DNA of 64,000 nucleotides, taken from contig CP129489.1 of the NCBI GenBank assembly GCA_030584065.1, forward strand, positions 3,391,497 through 3,455,496. The letters run 5' to 3'. Below the pieces are notes generated by a model. That model saw nothing but the letters and a program-made list of their open reading frames with translations, had not been told where the DNA came from and did no database searches. Shown in pieces: positions 49,410-57,918 of this stretch (positions are counted from its first letter, which is position 1; every line of letters starts with the position of its first letter). The position numbers and the translations under genes are program-made. The stretch is from Flavobacteriales bacterium (GTDB lineage: Bacteria; Bacteroidota; Bacteroidia; Flavobacteriales_F; PHOS-HE28).

Positions 49410-50251
49410 CGCTTGAGGAGGTTGTGGGTCAGGGCTGCTTCGAGGCGGCGGTGGAAGAGGCGCAGTTGGGCGGGGTGATCGAGCCCATCGCGTTCGGCAT
49501 CGTTCAGGTAACCGATGTGCACCCCGAGGCCGATCGCGAACCGCGTGGAGAGCTGGTAGGCGTAGCGCAGGTCAAGCTGCGCCTGGAACAGCTGCCAGGG
49601 CGCGGCCCAGGTGGTGCCGCTGTCGAAGAAGGAAGTGATGCGGCCCATGTTGCCGGGCACGGAGACCGACCGCGACCAGGGCTCACGGGTCATGAGCGCG
49701 ACGAGGGTGAGCGAGAACTCAGCGTTTATCCTGTGACGCCCGGACACGTACGCCCTTCCGATCAGGCCATCGAAGGTGGCGCAGGCCATCTGGCCCACGG
49801 GGGCGAAGCCTTGCGGCCGGTTGGCGGTCCAGCCCAAGGCCGGTCCGAAGTACCAGCCGTTGCCATCCACCTGCGGGCCCGCATGGAAGGTGCGCGCCAC
49901 GCGCAGTTCGGCCATCCACATCGGGCGGTCCATGGGGATCGGTTCATCGGTGACGCTACCATCCCAGTTCCAGGTGCGGAAGAGCTTGGTGCGTGCCCCG
50001 GTGGAGGTGGGTGCCAGCAGGCCCCTGCCGTAGGCCAGGTGAAAGACCCAATCGCCCTTGGGGCCGGTATGCGCATAGGTGAAGCCGAGGCGGGCGAGGT
50101 CGGCGCGGTGCACCAGATCGCCGACCTGACGATCGCGCACAAGCAGTCGATCGATCCCGGGCGTGAGTTGGAAGTAGCCCTGTTGACCGCGGGCCTCGGT
50201 GAGCATTCCCACGAGAAGCAGGAGCAGCAGGGATCGAACGGTGCAGTGCAT
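49406..50251 (-). CDS. Exported outer-membrane-type protein (281 residues)
   Basis: Signal peptide (VRSLLLLLLVGMLTEARG) followed by about 260 residues with beta-barrel-type strands: DLARLGFTYAHTGPKGDWVF, MWMAELRVARTFHAGPQVDG, AQLDLRYAYQLSTRFAIGLG. It ends LEAALTHNLLKR. No enzyme motif. It is coupled to the S41 peptidase gene downstream, perhaps as its partner or substrate at the outer membrane. Family not recognised. Confidence 0.7.
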   Translation of the reverse strand: MHCTVRSLLLLLLVGMLTEARGQQGYFQLTPGIDRLLVRDRQVGDLVHRADLARLGFTYAHTGPKGDWVFHLAYGRGLLAPTSTGARTKLFRTWNWDGSVTDEPIPMDRPMWMAELRVARTFHAGPQVDGNGWYFGPALGWTANRPQGFAPVGQMACATFDGLIGRAYVSGRHRINAEFSLTLVALMTREPWSRSVSVPGNMGRITSFFDSGTTWAAPWQLFQAQLDLRYAYQLSTRFAIGLGVHIGYLNDAERDGLDHPAQLRLFHRRLEAALTHNLLKR

Positions 50252-50281
50252 GTCGGTGATCGGTTCAGCGTACGGTGATCT

Positions 50282-50494
50282 TCAAGCCTCGGCCTGCATG
50301 GTGTGCGACCATCTGCCCAGCGTGCGGCCTTTGCATGGCACATCGCCCTTGGCCACCTGGTGAAGGGCCTCGCGCAAGGTGGGTTCCGGCGCCGGTACCG
50401 ATGCCGTGCAGGTGGTGTCCGACGTTGCCTGGGCGTGGGCCGCCAGCTGAAAGAGGAGCAGGAAGAGGAAGCTGATGAGGACGCGCCGTTGCAT
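50282..50494 (-). CDS. Small exported protein (70 residues)
   Basis: A 70-residue frame with a good signal peptide (VLISFLFLLLFQLAAHAQA) and a short mature part of about 48 residues with two cysteines (DTTCTA and DVPCKG) that could form a disulfide. It precedes the outer-membrane protein/peptidase pair on the same strand, 30 bases away, and may be part of that operon. No family recognised. Confidence 0.55.
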   Translation of the reverse strand: MQRRVLISFLFLLLFQLAAHAQATSDTTCTASVPAPEPTLREALHQVAKGDVPCKGRTLGRWSHTMQAEA

Positions 50495-50769
50495 GGCGTT
50501 CGGTTTACGGATGCAAACGTCCGCGGCCCGATCCCCTTACCCAATAGGTGACCACGTGAACCGGACGAAGAGCGACATGAAGTGCATCCTGCGTCGTATC
50601 AGGCCAAGGCGCACCAGGGACGGCGAACGCTGTGGAAGTGTGGACATCGGTTCACACGGCGGGCAGTACGTTCCACACGCCCTTTCCGTCGTTCCATGCG
50701 GACGGCACTTTCATCCTGCCCCGGGACAGCTCACCTTCGTGCCACAACGTACACCCGACCTTTTCCAGC

Positions 50770-51849
50770 ATGGCCGCACAAGCGACGGAGCGATCGGATG
50801 GAATGACCGGAGCCGCTCCTGGCAGCCTCCCGTTCATGCGGTGTCCGCTCGCGCTCAAGCTGATCATCATCTTCCTGCTCTCCGCGCTGAACCTCACCGG
50901 CGATTACGATTGGAGCCGTACCAACGCGACCCAGGAGCTCCTGATGGTGCTCACCACGCTCGGCCGTTGGGGCATCACGCTCTTCGGCGCCTACGCCATC
51001 ATCCAAGGGTACCAGCGCCGCTACCCGCAGGCGGACCAGAACATGGACCGCCGTCGCGGAACCTTCGTGTTCGTGCTGCTGCTCTGCTTCGCCACCAGCG
51101 TGGCCTCCGACTTTCCGGAAGAGCTGATCCTGCAGGGCGACCTGGATGAGCTGGGCTTCAACTGGGTCAACCACGTCTTCGGCGCGGTGCTGGTCAGCAT
51201 CATCGTCCTGGGCGTATTCGAACTGAACTATACGGGACAGCTCAACGCCAGCCTGCTGGCCGAGAAGCAGGAGATGGAGCGGCTGCACATGCAGAGCCGC
51301 TAGGAGAGCCTGAAGAGCCAGGTGGACCCGCACTTCCTCTTCAATAGCCTCAACTCGCTGAGCGCCCTGATCCGCACGGACCCGAAGCGGGCCGAGCAGT
51401 TCGTGGAGGAGCTCTCCCGCGTGTACCGCTACCTGCTGCGCGGCCGCGAGCACGACCTGAGCTCCCTGGAGGATGAGCTGGAGTTCATCCGCTCCTACGA
51501 GCACCTGCTGAAGACCCGCTTCGGTAAGGGCTTCGTGCTGAAGATCGCCGTGGACGAGCACCTGCTGGGCCGGCGCCTGCCCGCACAAGCCCTGCAGCTG
51601 TTGGTGGAGAACACGGTGAAGCACAATGTGATCTCTGAGGCACAGCCCCTCACCGTAACGATCCGCACCGTGGGCAACGACCGCCTGGAAGTGCACAACA
51701 ACCTGCAGCGCCGCAACAGCCGCATGCACTCCAACAAGGTGGGGCTGGTGAACATCACCGAGCGCTTCCGCCTGCTGGGAGCCCCGCCCGTGCAGGTGGA
51801 GGAGACCGCAGCGGACTTCCGCGTAATCCTGCCCCTGCTGGGGGAATGA
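50770..51849 (+). pseudogene. LytS-type sensor histidine kinase with an in-frame amber codon
   Basis: The N-terminal part has four hydrophobic helices (LALKLIIIFLLSALNLTG, GRWGITLFGAYAIIQGY, GTFVFVLLLCFATSVASDF, VFGAVLVSIIVLGVFEL) and a linker ending MERLHMQSR. The next codon is TAG (51301-51303); the same frame then continues ESLKSQVDPHFLFNSLNSL with the phospho-acceptor His, LLVENTVKHNV (N box) and VGLVNITERFRLLG. Full length would be about 359 residues. Either the gene is dead, or the amber is an error or is read through; a GTG at 51322 could start a soluble kinase-like fragment. The regulator gene follows four bases later. Confidence 0.85.
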
Positions 51850-51853
51850 ACCC

Positions 51854-52615
51854 ATGGACATCCTGATCATCGAGGACGAACAGCTCGGGGCGGAACGGCT
51901 CGCTGCGCTGGTGCACGAGATCGATCCCGCCCATCGCGTGCTGGCCATCTGCCCCAGCATCCGCGACAGTGTGGAGTGGTTGGGCAGCCATCCGGCACCG
52001 GACCTCATCCTGATGGACATCGAGCTGGCGGACGGACAGTGCTTCGACATCTTCAGCCAGGTGGAGGTCACGACGCCCGTGGTCTTCACCACCTCCTACG
52101 ACGAGTATGCGCTGCAGGCCTTCAAGGTGAACCGCATCGACTACCTGCTGAAGCCCGTGCGGAAGGAGGAGCTGCAGGCCGCGCTGGGCATGTTGTCGCG
52201 GCTCCGCTCGCAGTTCGGCGGCGGCGCGATCGACATCAACCGGCTGTTGGAGCAACTGCAACAGGGACGGAGCGCATACCGGTCCCGCTTCCTGGCCAAA
52301 CAGGGGAACAAGCTGATCGCCATCGGCATCGAGGAGATCGCCTACTTCTACGCCGAGGACCGCATCACCCTGTTCCGCACCTGGGATGGACGTCGCTTTG
52401 TGGCGGAGTACAAGCTGGAGGAGCTGGAGACCATGCTGAACCCCCAGGACTTCCACCGCATCAACCGCTCCGTGATCGCCCATGTGCGCTCCGTGCAGGA
52501 GATCCACAACCACTTCAACGGACGTTTGAAGGTGATCCTGAAACCGGCCCTGGACAAGGAGACCATCGTGAGCCGCGAGGGGGCCATGGCCTTCAAGCTG
52601 TGGATGGGGAAGTGA
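51854..52615 (+). CDS. LytTR-family response regulator
   Basis: A 253-residue regulator: receiver domain (DILIIEDEQLGAERLAALV, phospho-acceptor Asp55 in LILMDIELADG, TTSYDEYALQAF, LLKPV) and LytTR DNA-binding domain (IAYFYAEDRITLFRTWDGR, FHRINRSVIAHVRSVQEIHN). It pairs with the interrupted kinase directly upstream. If that kinase is dead, this regulator depends on another phosphodonor. The gene itself is intact. Confidence 0.93.
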   Translation: MDILIIEDEQLGAERLAALVHEIDPAHRVLAICPSIRDSVEWLGSHPAPDLILMDIELADGQCFDIFSQVEVTTPVVFTTSYDEYALQAFKVNRIDYLLKPVRKEELQAALGMLSRLRSQFGGGAIDINRLLEQLQQGRSAYRSRFLAKQGNKLIAIGIEEIAYFYAEDRITLFRTWDGRRFVAEYKLEELETMLNPQDFHRINRSVIAHVRSVQEIHNHFNGRLKVILKPALDKETIVSREGAMAFKLWMGK

Positions 52616-52744
52616 TGCGATCGGGCATGACGCCGGATCGTGACACACAAGTTGATCAAGCTCCGCACCATGGAACACCTGAAGTGCGCACCCACGACAT
52701 CCAGCCTTCGGATCGGCTTTATGCCAGGACCGACAGATGGCCGA

Positions 52745-53119
52745 TCATGGCCTCGATGGTGCTTCGCTGTTCCCGCCGATCCAGCCCAGGTGGGTGTGCT
52801 TGAAGGCATCGGGGTACTTCAGCCCGTAGCCGAAGATGCGGTCCATGGCGCTGTGGCCGAGCAGCACCCAGCCGGCGAAGAGCACCTGCGGGTGGTGCAG
52901 CAGGGCGCCCAGCGCGAGAACGACCATCGCGATCGCCTGATGGTGCGCCAGGTTGTAGGTGATGGCGCCCACGCGTGGCCCGAAGGCGTAGCCGATCATG
53001 CTGAGGTCGGGCGCGAGCAACCACACGAGGTAGAGCCACCAGGGGTTGCCGCCGAACAGAGTGGCCGCATAGGCGCCGAGGAAGAGGGCGATGGATTCGA
53101 GGAGGATGAGCTTCTTCAT
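52745..53119 (-). CDS. DUF4260 small membrane protein
   Basis: A 124-residue membrane protein with hydrophobic segments LILLESIALFLGAYAATLF, LYLVWLLAPDLSMIGYAFG and AIAMVVLALGALLHHPQVLF, and the highly conserved C-terminal motif HSAMDRIFGYGLKYPDAFKH of the DUF4260 family. The function of the family is unknown. It is followed in the same direction by no close gene; upstream is a small outer-membrane protein gene 25 bases away, probably in the same operon. Confidence 0.88.
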   Translation of the reverse strand: MKKLILLESIALFLGAYAATLFGGNPWWLYLVWLLAPDLSMIGYAFGPRVGAITYNLAHHQAIAMVVLALGALLHHPQVLFAGWVLLGHSAMDRIFGYGLKYPDAFKHTHLGWIGGNSEAPSRP

Positions 53120-53144
53120 GACGGCGAGGTGTTGGAGGGTTGGT

Positions 53145-53729
53145 TCAGAAGCGGTAGCCGATATGCACCGTGGGGAAGGGCTGCCAATCGCTCTGCTTGT
53201 ACTCCAGTCCGTTGAACTGCACCTCGTGCACATGGAAGTTGCGGTCCAGTCCGATCCACGGGGCCAGGTAGAGGCCGCGGGGTCGGCCGTTCGCATCCTT
53301 GATCAGGAAGAAGCGGTAGCCCACCTGCACACCCACGCCCACGGTATGGCCGGTGGCGGAGGTGCCGCTCTCCAGGTGCGTGGCTTCTTCGGTGCTGTAC
53401 CCGGTGCCCACGCCCACGAAGAGGCCCTTGATGCCGTGGAAGGAGTAGTTGACCTTGAGGCCGTAGCCGCCGTGCTGGGTGCTGAAGCCTTCGTTGGTGC
53501 GCAGGCCCTCGGGCAGCTCCAGGCCGTAGGCACCCAAGTCGAAGCGCAGATGCCCAGGCGCATAGATGGCATGGACGGAATATCCGTTCATGATGTAGGC
53601 CAGCGGGTCCACCTCCAGCTCGAAGGTGGTGGGGATGCGCGGGGCGGTCTCCTGGGCCCTGACCCGGGGCACCAGGGCCAGGGTGAGCAGGAGCAGGGAA
53701 ACAAGTGCGGGAAGGGAATGCCTGAACAT
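53145..53729 (-). CDS. Small outer-membrane beta-barrel protein
   Basis: A 194-residue protein with a signal peptide (LVSLLLLTLALVPRVRAQ) and strands typical of an 8-stranded barrel: YSVHAIYAPGHLRFDLGAYG, YGLKVNYSFHGIKGLFVGVG, HTVGVGVQVGYRFFLIKDAN, GLYLAPWIGLDRNFHVH; it ends in HIGYRF with a terminal Phe as barrel proteins do. The frame is open upstream, but the signal peptide fixes the start. Family not recognised; it likely forms an operon with the DUF4260 gene. Confidence 0.75.
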   Translation of the reverse strand: MFRHSLPALVSLLLLTLALVPRVRAQETAPRIPTTFELEVDPLAYIMNGYSVHAIYAPGHLRFDLGAYGLELPEGLRTNEGFSTQHGGYGLKVNYSFHGIKGLFVGVGTGYSTEEATHLESGTSATGHTVGVGVQVGYRFFLIKDANGRPRGLYLAPWIGLDRNFHVHEVQFNGLEYKQSDWQPFPTVHIGYRF

Positions 53730-53836
53730 GGCTTGGGGGGGATTGATGGGGCAAAAGTCCCCCGGCCATACCCCCTCCATCGACCGTTCCCTGAAGGTCG
53801 GACGCCATTTCTCCGAAGGTCGTACCTCCTGCTGTT

Positions 53837-55054
53837 CTAGGACTTCCGGAACTCGGACGGCGTCCGTCCCGTGTGCTTCTTGAAGACCGCGTTGAAGCTG
53901 CTCTTGGTGTTGAACCCGCAATCCATCGCCACCCCCAGGATGCTGAGGTGGGAATGCGCCGGATCGGTTAGGCGGCGCTTCACCTCCTCCACCCGAAGGC
54001 GGTTCACCGTGTCGAAGAAGCTGGCTTGGTAGTGCCGGCTGATCACCTCGGAAACGAGGTAGGCGGGTGCCCCGATCCGATCGCTGAGCTGGGCCAGCGA
54101 GAGCTCCCCCTCCAGGTAGGCCCGCTCCCCCTCCAGCACCGTTCGGAGCCGCTCGGCCAAGGGTGCGTACTGCTCATTGGAGAGGTGCAATCGGCTTCGA
54201 CCCGTGCTTGCACCCGGCGATCCGGACGCAGGGAGCGGAGCATCGGACGATTCCGTTGCAGGCACAGGGTTATCGTCAGGAACCCGTTGGTAGGCCGGTT
54301 CCGGCGGGGCGGTAGGGATGGGCTGAACCAATGGCACAAGCTCCGGAGCAGGCGGACGGCCCCAGGTGCTGTAGGCCAGGGCATAGATGCAGGCGCTAAG
54401 GACCAGTCCGATGATGCCATTGAGCACCACGAAGTTGACGTGGAGGAAGATGCAGGCACCGGTGATGGCCATGGACACCAAGCTGAAGGCGCTGAACACC
54501 CGCAGCAGCAAGAGCGCGCGGTGCAGGTCGATGGCTTCGATGTGGGAGAACCGGTCGCGCAGATCGCGCTGGTAGCGCACGATGAGCGCGATACACCAGG
54601 CCGTATAACCCAGGATGTGCAGGGTGCGCACGCTGAGGATCACGGCCACGGGCGGCGACAGCTTCCCGCTGAGCAGCACCTGCTCGCCGAAGGCCACCTT
54701 TTCCGGTCCGCTCAGCAGGTAGAAGGGCAGCTGGCTGAGCACATAGCCGACGAAAGGCAGGAAGTGCAGCCAGGCCTGTCCCACCCGGGCATGGCCCGTG
54801 ATGGCCTGCACGTGGAAGAAGAGCAGCGGCCCATAGAGCAGCACCAGCGGATCGCCGATGCGGATCAGGTGGGGCCACTGTCGGAAGTAGCCCGACAGCC
54901 CCAGCACCGGTCCGAGGAGCGAGATGGAGATCACCGCCACCAGTGCGGCCAGCAGCCGGTGCTCGCGCGAGCCGCCGTGGCGGTTCACCAGCAGGTAGGC
55001 CAGGAAGAGCCCCTGGATGGCGGCGGCGAAGATGACCAGCGCGAGCAGTTGCAC
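53837..55054 (-). CDS. Membrane-bound AraC-type transcriptional regulator
   Basis: About 405 residues. Six to seven membrane helices cover residues ~1-230 (VQLLALVIFAAAIQGLFLAY, AALVAVISISLLGPVLGL, FLPFVGYVLSQLPFYLL, ILGYTAWCIALIV, GIIGLVLSACIYALAYSTWG), then a Pro-rich linker and an AraC HTH_18 domain (LSDRIGAPAYLVSEVISRHY, ILGVAMDCGFNTKSSFNAVF, KKHTGRTPSEFRKS). Regulators of this layout are common in Bacteroidota and sense an unknown signal in the membrane. The GTG start is chosen because upstream ATGs would overlap the divergent membrane gene and leave no promoter. Confidence 0.88.
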   Translation of the reverse strand: MQLLALVIFAAAIQGLFLAYLLVNRHGGSREHRLLAALVAVISISLLGPVLGLSGYFRQWPHLIRIGDPLVLLYGPLLFFHVQAITGHARVGQAWLHFLPFVGYVLSQLPFYLLSGPEKVAFGEQVLLSGKLSPPVAVILSVRTLHILGYTAWCIALIVRYQRDLRDRFSHIEAIDLHRALLLLRVFSAFSLVSMAITGACIFLHVNFVVLNGIIGLVLSACIYALAYSTWGRPPAPELVPLVQPIPTAPPEPAYQRVPDDNPVPATESSDAPLPASGSPGASTGRSRLHLSNEQYAPLAERLRTVLEGERAYLEGELSLAQLSDRIGAPAYLVSEVISRHYQASFFDTVNRLRVEEVKRRLTDPAHSHLSILGVAMDCGFNTKSSFNAVFKKHTGRTPSEFRKS

Positions 55055-55175
55055 GCCGAAAGATCGGGAGGGGATGGCGATCGTGCTGAACGTGACGGAC
55101 CCGAACTGCTGCGAAAACCCGATCGACCACTTGGCGTGGACCGAGGGACCGACCGAACTTTCGGAAAACCTCCCC

Positions 55176-55571
55176 ATGTGGTGGAAAGCCTTCCTCTTCT
55201 GGTTCCTGCTGATGGTGCTCGCCATCGGGAACGGCACCGTGCGCCTCAAGTTCATCATCCCGTTCACCGGCCTTGCCGCAGGACTGGCCATCAGCACGGT
55301 GATGCTGTGCGCGCTGATCCTGGGCGCCACCTGGCTGGGCATCGGTTGGCTCGGCCCCTCGCATGCGAAGCAGGCCTGGAGCATCGGCGTGTTCTGGTTG
55401 GTCCTGACACTGGCCTTCGAATTCGGTGCCGGGCACTTCCTCTTCAAGAAGTCGTGGTCCGAACTGCTGCTGGACTACGACCTTTCGCAGGGCCGCATCT
55501 GGGTGCTGGTGCCGATCGTGACGGCATTGGCGCCGTGGTGGATGGCGAAGCTGCGGGGGCTGGTGGGCTGA
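55176..55571 (+). CDS. Small membrane protein, four helices, divergent from the AraC regulator
   Basis: A 131-residue protein with four hydrophobic segments: AFLFWFLLMVLAIGNGTV, FTGLAAGLAISTVMLCALIL, AWSIGVFWLVLTLAFEFGAG and IWVLVPIVTALAPWWMAKL. Helix 3 and its loop contain a conserved-looking EFGAGHFLFKKSW. It is divergently transcribed from the AraC-type regulator (gap ~120 bases) and is a plausible target of it. The sequence reads like a family of unknown inner-membrane proteins. Confidence 0.7.
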   Translation: MWWKAFLFWFLLMVLAIGNGTVRLKFIIPFTGLAAGLAISTVMLCALILGATWLGIGWLGPSHAKQAWSIGVFWLVLTLAFEFGAGHFLFKKSWSELLLDYDLSQGRIWVLVPIVTALAPWWMAKLRGLVG

Positions 55572-55624
55572 AATGGGCATGTCGCGAGCGGTCGATCTGT
55601 GGTCGCAGCACCGACCTTCGCCCC

Positions 55625-56070
55625 ATGGACAAGGCAGCCGTGATCGCTCAACTGCGCACCGTGCTGGAGCAGCGCGCAGCAGCACTCCAGGCCGAACTGT
55701 CCGCCACGCTGGAGGCACGCAACAGCGACACGAAGAGCAGTGCGGGCGACAAGCATGAAGTGGGCCGCGCCATGATGCAGCAGGAACTGGACCAGCTCGA
55801 AGGCCGGTTGGTCAGCATGCGTTCCATGCAGCACGAACTGGCGCGCGTGCCCGTGGACCGTGTGCACGAGCACGTGGGCTTCGGAAGCTTGGTGACCACG
55901 GCCAAGGGACCTACTTCGTCGCCATCGGACTGGGGGCGTTGGATATGACGAATGGAACCTGCTACGCCATCTCCCTCACCTCACCGATCGGTCAAGCGTT
56001 GCGCGGCAGGAGGACCGGCGATGTGGTCACGGTGAACGGAAGGTCGATCCGGATACTGGTTGTGAGCTGA
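55625..56070 (+). pseudogene. GreA/GreB-like C-terminal-domain protein, frameshifted
   Basis: The first ~95 residues are normal: KAAVIAQLRTVLEQRAAALQ, SSAGDKHEVGRAMMQQELDQ, VHEHVGFGSLVTTA. The frame then ends at 55948, but from about 55900 another frame carries the expected family end: QGTYFVAIGLGALDMTNGTC, YAISLTSPIGQALRGRRTGD, VVTVNGRSIRILVVS. A single missing C in the run around 55898-55905 (GCCAAGG for GCCCAAGG) would restore one ~148-residue protein. The family resembles the coiled-coil plus FKBP-like domain of transcript cleavage factors. It is either a recent lesion or a homopolymer sequencing error. ACCTTCG lies four bases before the ATG. Confidence 0.8.
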
Positions 56071-56472
56071 TCAGGGCAGCTTCGTCCCCACAGCACCCCA
56101 CCACGGAGCAATGGTGTACTTCAGCCGACCCGCCTTCACGAAGGGGTCCTGCTTCAAGTTCGCTTCAACCTCCTCGCGTGTGTCACAGTCGTACAGCAGC
56201 AGTCCGCGCCAGCCTTCGTCGTTCTTGCCATAGGGACCGGCCATGACAATGAGGCCCTTGGCGGCCTGGGCATCCTGATGCGCCAGATGCGCCTGCTGCA
56301 GGGTCGCGGCGGTAAGGCTGTCCAGCGCCGGTCCATCGCCCTTCGTGTAGAGCACGAACCAGTATTGCTTCATGTGGTAGGTGCTGTCCGCGATGGTGAC
56401 ATCGAAGGTGCGCTGCGCCAGCATGGGGGTAACGCAGGGGATGAGCAGGAGCAGGAGGAGGAGTCGGTGCAT
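56071..56472 (-). CDS. Exported YciI-domain protein
   Basis: A 133-residue protein with a signal peptide (LLLLLLLIPCVTPMLAQ) and a YCII-related domain: HMKQYWFVLYTKGDGPALDS, KGLIVMAGPYGKNDEGWRGL, REEVEANLKQDPFVKAGRLK, YTIAPWWG. YciI folds are dimeric alpha-beta barrels, usually cytoplasmic; an exported version is typical of Bacteroidota (recalled). The His/Asp pair of the family can be discerned (Asp in KQDPFVKAG). Its stop abuts that of the frameshifted gene. Reaction unknown. Confidence 0.82.
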   Translation of the reverse strand: MHRLLLLLLLIPCVTPMLAQRTFDVTIADSTYHMKQYWFVLYTKGDGPALDSLTAATLQQAHLAHQDAQAAKGLIVMAGPYGKNDEGWRGLLLYDCDTREEVEANLKQDPFVKAGRLKYTIAPWWGAVGTKLP

Positions 56473-56570
56473 GCGGCGATGGCTTCGGCCGTCTAAAGGT
56501 GCCGCGCGCAGCTCGGATGCGCAAGCCTTGCGATACCTGGAAAGGGACCACCGCTGCATCGGGTGGCAGC

Positions 56571-56578
56571 TATCTTGC
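56571..56578 (+). promoter_or_regulatory. Promoter-like TATCTTGC box directly before queG
   Basis: TATCTTGC, then CCGC, then the queG ATG. This repeats the arrangement seen before pepP and would give a leaderless transcript. Confidence 0.4.
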
Positions 56579-56582
56579 CCGC

Positions 56583-57512
56583 ATGCCCGATGCGCGCCAG
56601 CGATCCGCGGCCATCAAGGCGGAAGCCCATCGGCTGGGATTCCTGGCCTGCGGGGTGGCACGTGCCGATTTCCTCGCCGAGGAGGCGCCGCGCCTGGAGC
56701 AATGGCTGCGGCAGGGCCGGCACGGCACCATGGGCTATATGGCCGGCCATTTCGACCTGCGGCTCGATCCGCGCCGACTGGTGCCGGGCGCCCGGAGCGT
56801 GATCAGCCTGGCGTGCAATTACCACACGCCCCAGAGGCAGACCGACCCCGAGGCGCCTAAGCTGAGCACCTATGCCTATGGGCGGGACTACCACAAGGTG
56901 GTGCGGAAGCGACTGAAGCCCTTGATGGGCTTCATCGCCGAGCGGTTCGGGCAGGTGGCGATCAGGGCCTTCGTCGATAGCGCGCCCGTGCTGGAAAAGG
57001 CCTGGGCGGAGCGGGCTGGCATCGGCTGGCGGGGCAAGCACACCAACGTCATCCGCCGGGGTGCGGGCTCCTTCTTTTTCCTCTGCGAGCTCATCACCGA
57101 CCTGGAGCTGGAGCCCGATGCACCGGCCACCGACCATTGCGGCACCTGTCGGCGCTGCATCGATGCGTGCCCCACGGACGCCATCACGCCTTACGGTGTG
57201 GACGGCAGCCGCTGCATCAGCTACCTCACCATCGAGCTGAAGGAGGCCATTCCCGGTGCGTTCGCTGGGAAGCTGGACGGCTGGGCCTTCGGGTGCGATG
57301 TGTGCCAGCAGGTGTGCCCATGGAACCGATTCAGCGTGCCGCATGCGGAGCCCGAGTTCGCCCCCAAGCCGGAACTGCTCGGGCTTACCGGGGAGGAGTG
57401 GCACGGCATGACGGAGGTCGTCTTCGACCGCCTCTTCGAAGGCAGTGCGGTGAAACGGGCCAAATACGCCGGCCTCAAGCGCACGCTCGATTTCCTCAAG
57501 CGTACGGGCTAA
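56583..57512 (+). CDS. queG: Epoxyqueuosine reductase (queuosine tRNA modification)
   Basis: A 309-residue enzyme that reduces epoxyqueuosine to queuosine in tRNA anticodons, the last step of the pathway, using cobalamin and two [4Fe-4S] clusters. The N-terminal domain has GVARADFLAEEAPRLEQWLR and DSAPVLEKAWAERAGIGWRG with KHTNVIRR; cluster motifs are CGTCRRCIDACPTDAITP near residue 186 and CDVCQQVCPWNRF near residue 238. The ATG gives the normal family start. No other queuosine genes are nearby. Confidence 0.95.
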   Translation: MPDARQRSAAIKAEAHRLGFLACGVARADFLAEEAPRLEQWLRQGRHGTMGYMAGHFDLRLDPRRLVPGARSVISLACNYHTPQRQTDPEAPKLSTYAYGRDYHKVVRKRLKPLMGFIAERFGQVAIRAFVDSAPVLEKAWAERAGIGWRGKHTNVIRRGAGSFFFLCELITDLELEPDAPATDHCGTCRRCIDACPTDAITPYGVDGSRCISYLTIELKEAIPGAFAGKLDGWAFGCDVCQQVCPWNRFSVPHAEPEFAPKPELLGLTGEEWHGMTEVVFDRLFEGSAVKRAKYAGLKRTLDFLKRTG

Positions 57513-57552
57513 ACGGGCGCTTCCGGAAACCGCGGATGCGGACCTGCGGCGC

Positions 57553-57768
57553 TCAGCTGCGCATGGTGCTCTTGAAGACCTCCAGGATGACGTCCTTGTA
57601 GAGGTGGCCGAAGGTGGCGAGGCACCAGGCCTTCAGCACCAGTTGGTCGCGCTGGCCCACCCATTTGCGGGCCTTGATCAATTCCTTCCTGAACAGGCGG
57701 GGGTCGAAGCTGACCTTCTGAAGCACCTGCTTGCTGAACTCCATCATCTTCCTTCCTTGGTCCATCAT
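57553..57768 (-). CDS. Small conserved hypothetical protein (71 residues)
   Basis: A 71-residue cytoplasmic protein: MMEFSKQVLQKVSFDPRLFR, KELIKARKWVGQRDQLVLKA and WCLATFGHLYKDVILEVF. This compact, helical sequence looks like a short family common in Bacteroidota (recalled). Two ATGs before DQGRKMM and a third before EFSKQ are possible starts. It is convergent with queG. A promoter-like box lies upstream. Confidence 0.72.
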   Translation of the reverse strand: MMDQGRKMMEFSKQVLQKVSFDPRLFRKELIKARKWVGQRDQLVLKAWCLATFGHLYKDVILEVFKSTMRS

Positions 57769-57790
57769 CACGGTACGGGTTAAGCGAGGC

Positions 57791-57798
57791 TGAAGATA
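57791..57798 (-). promoter_or_regulatory. Promoter-like TATCTTCA box before the 71-residue gene
   Basis: The minus strand reads TATCTTCA, 22 bases before the ATG of the small gene, matching other TAnCTTCG-like boxes in the window. Confidence 0.4.
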
Positions 57799-57884
57799 GA
57801 TCGAATCGCCGGGGGGAGGGGGGATGGGACGGTCGGTTTTTCCACGATCGCACCCTCCGCACGGCAAGGGGCAACGGCACCCGC

Positions 57885-57903
57885 CCGGGCTTGGTATGCC
57901 CGG
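57885..57903 (-). terminator. Weak hairpin after the Omp28 lipoprotein gene
   Basis: A 6-bp stem (CCGGGC / GCCCGG) with a 7-base loop, 15 bases past the stop of the Omp28 gene in its direction; no U-run. It may end the TlpA-DUF6029-Omp28 transcript. Confidence 0.35.
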
Positions 57904-57918
57904 CTTGTTAATGATCGT

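Noticed and set aside
51301-51303. TAG in the kinase considered as pyrrolysine
   Set aside because: No pyrrolysine machinery is visible and histidine kinases are not known to use it; a nonsense mutation or error is simpler.
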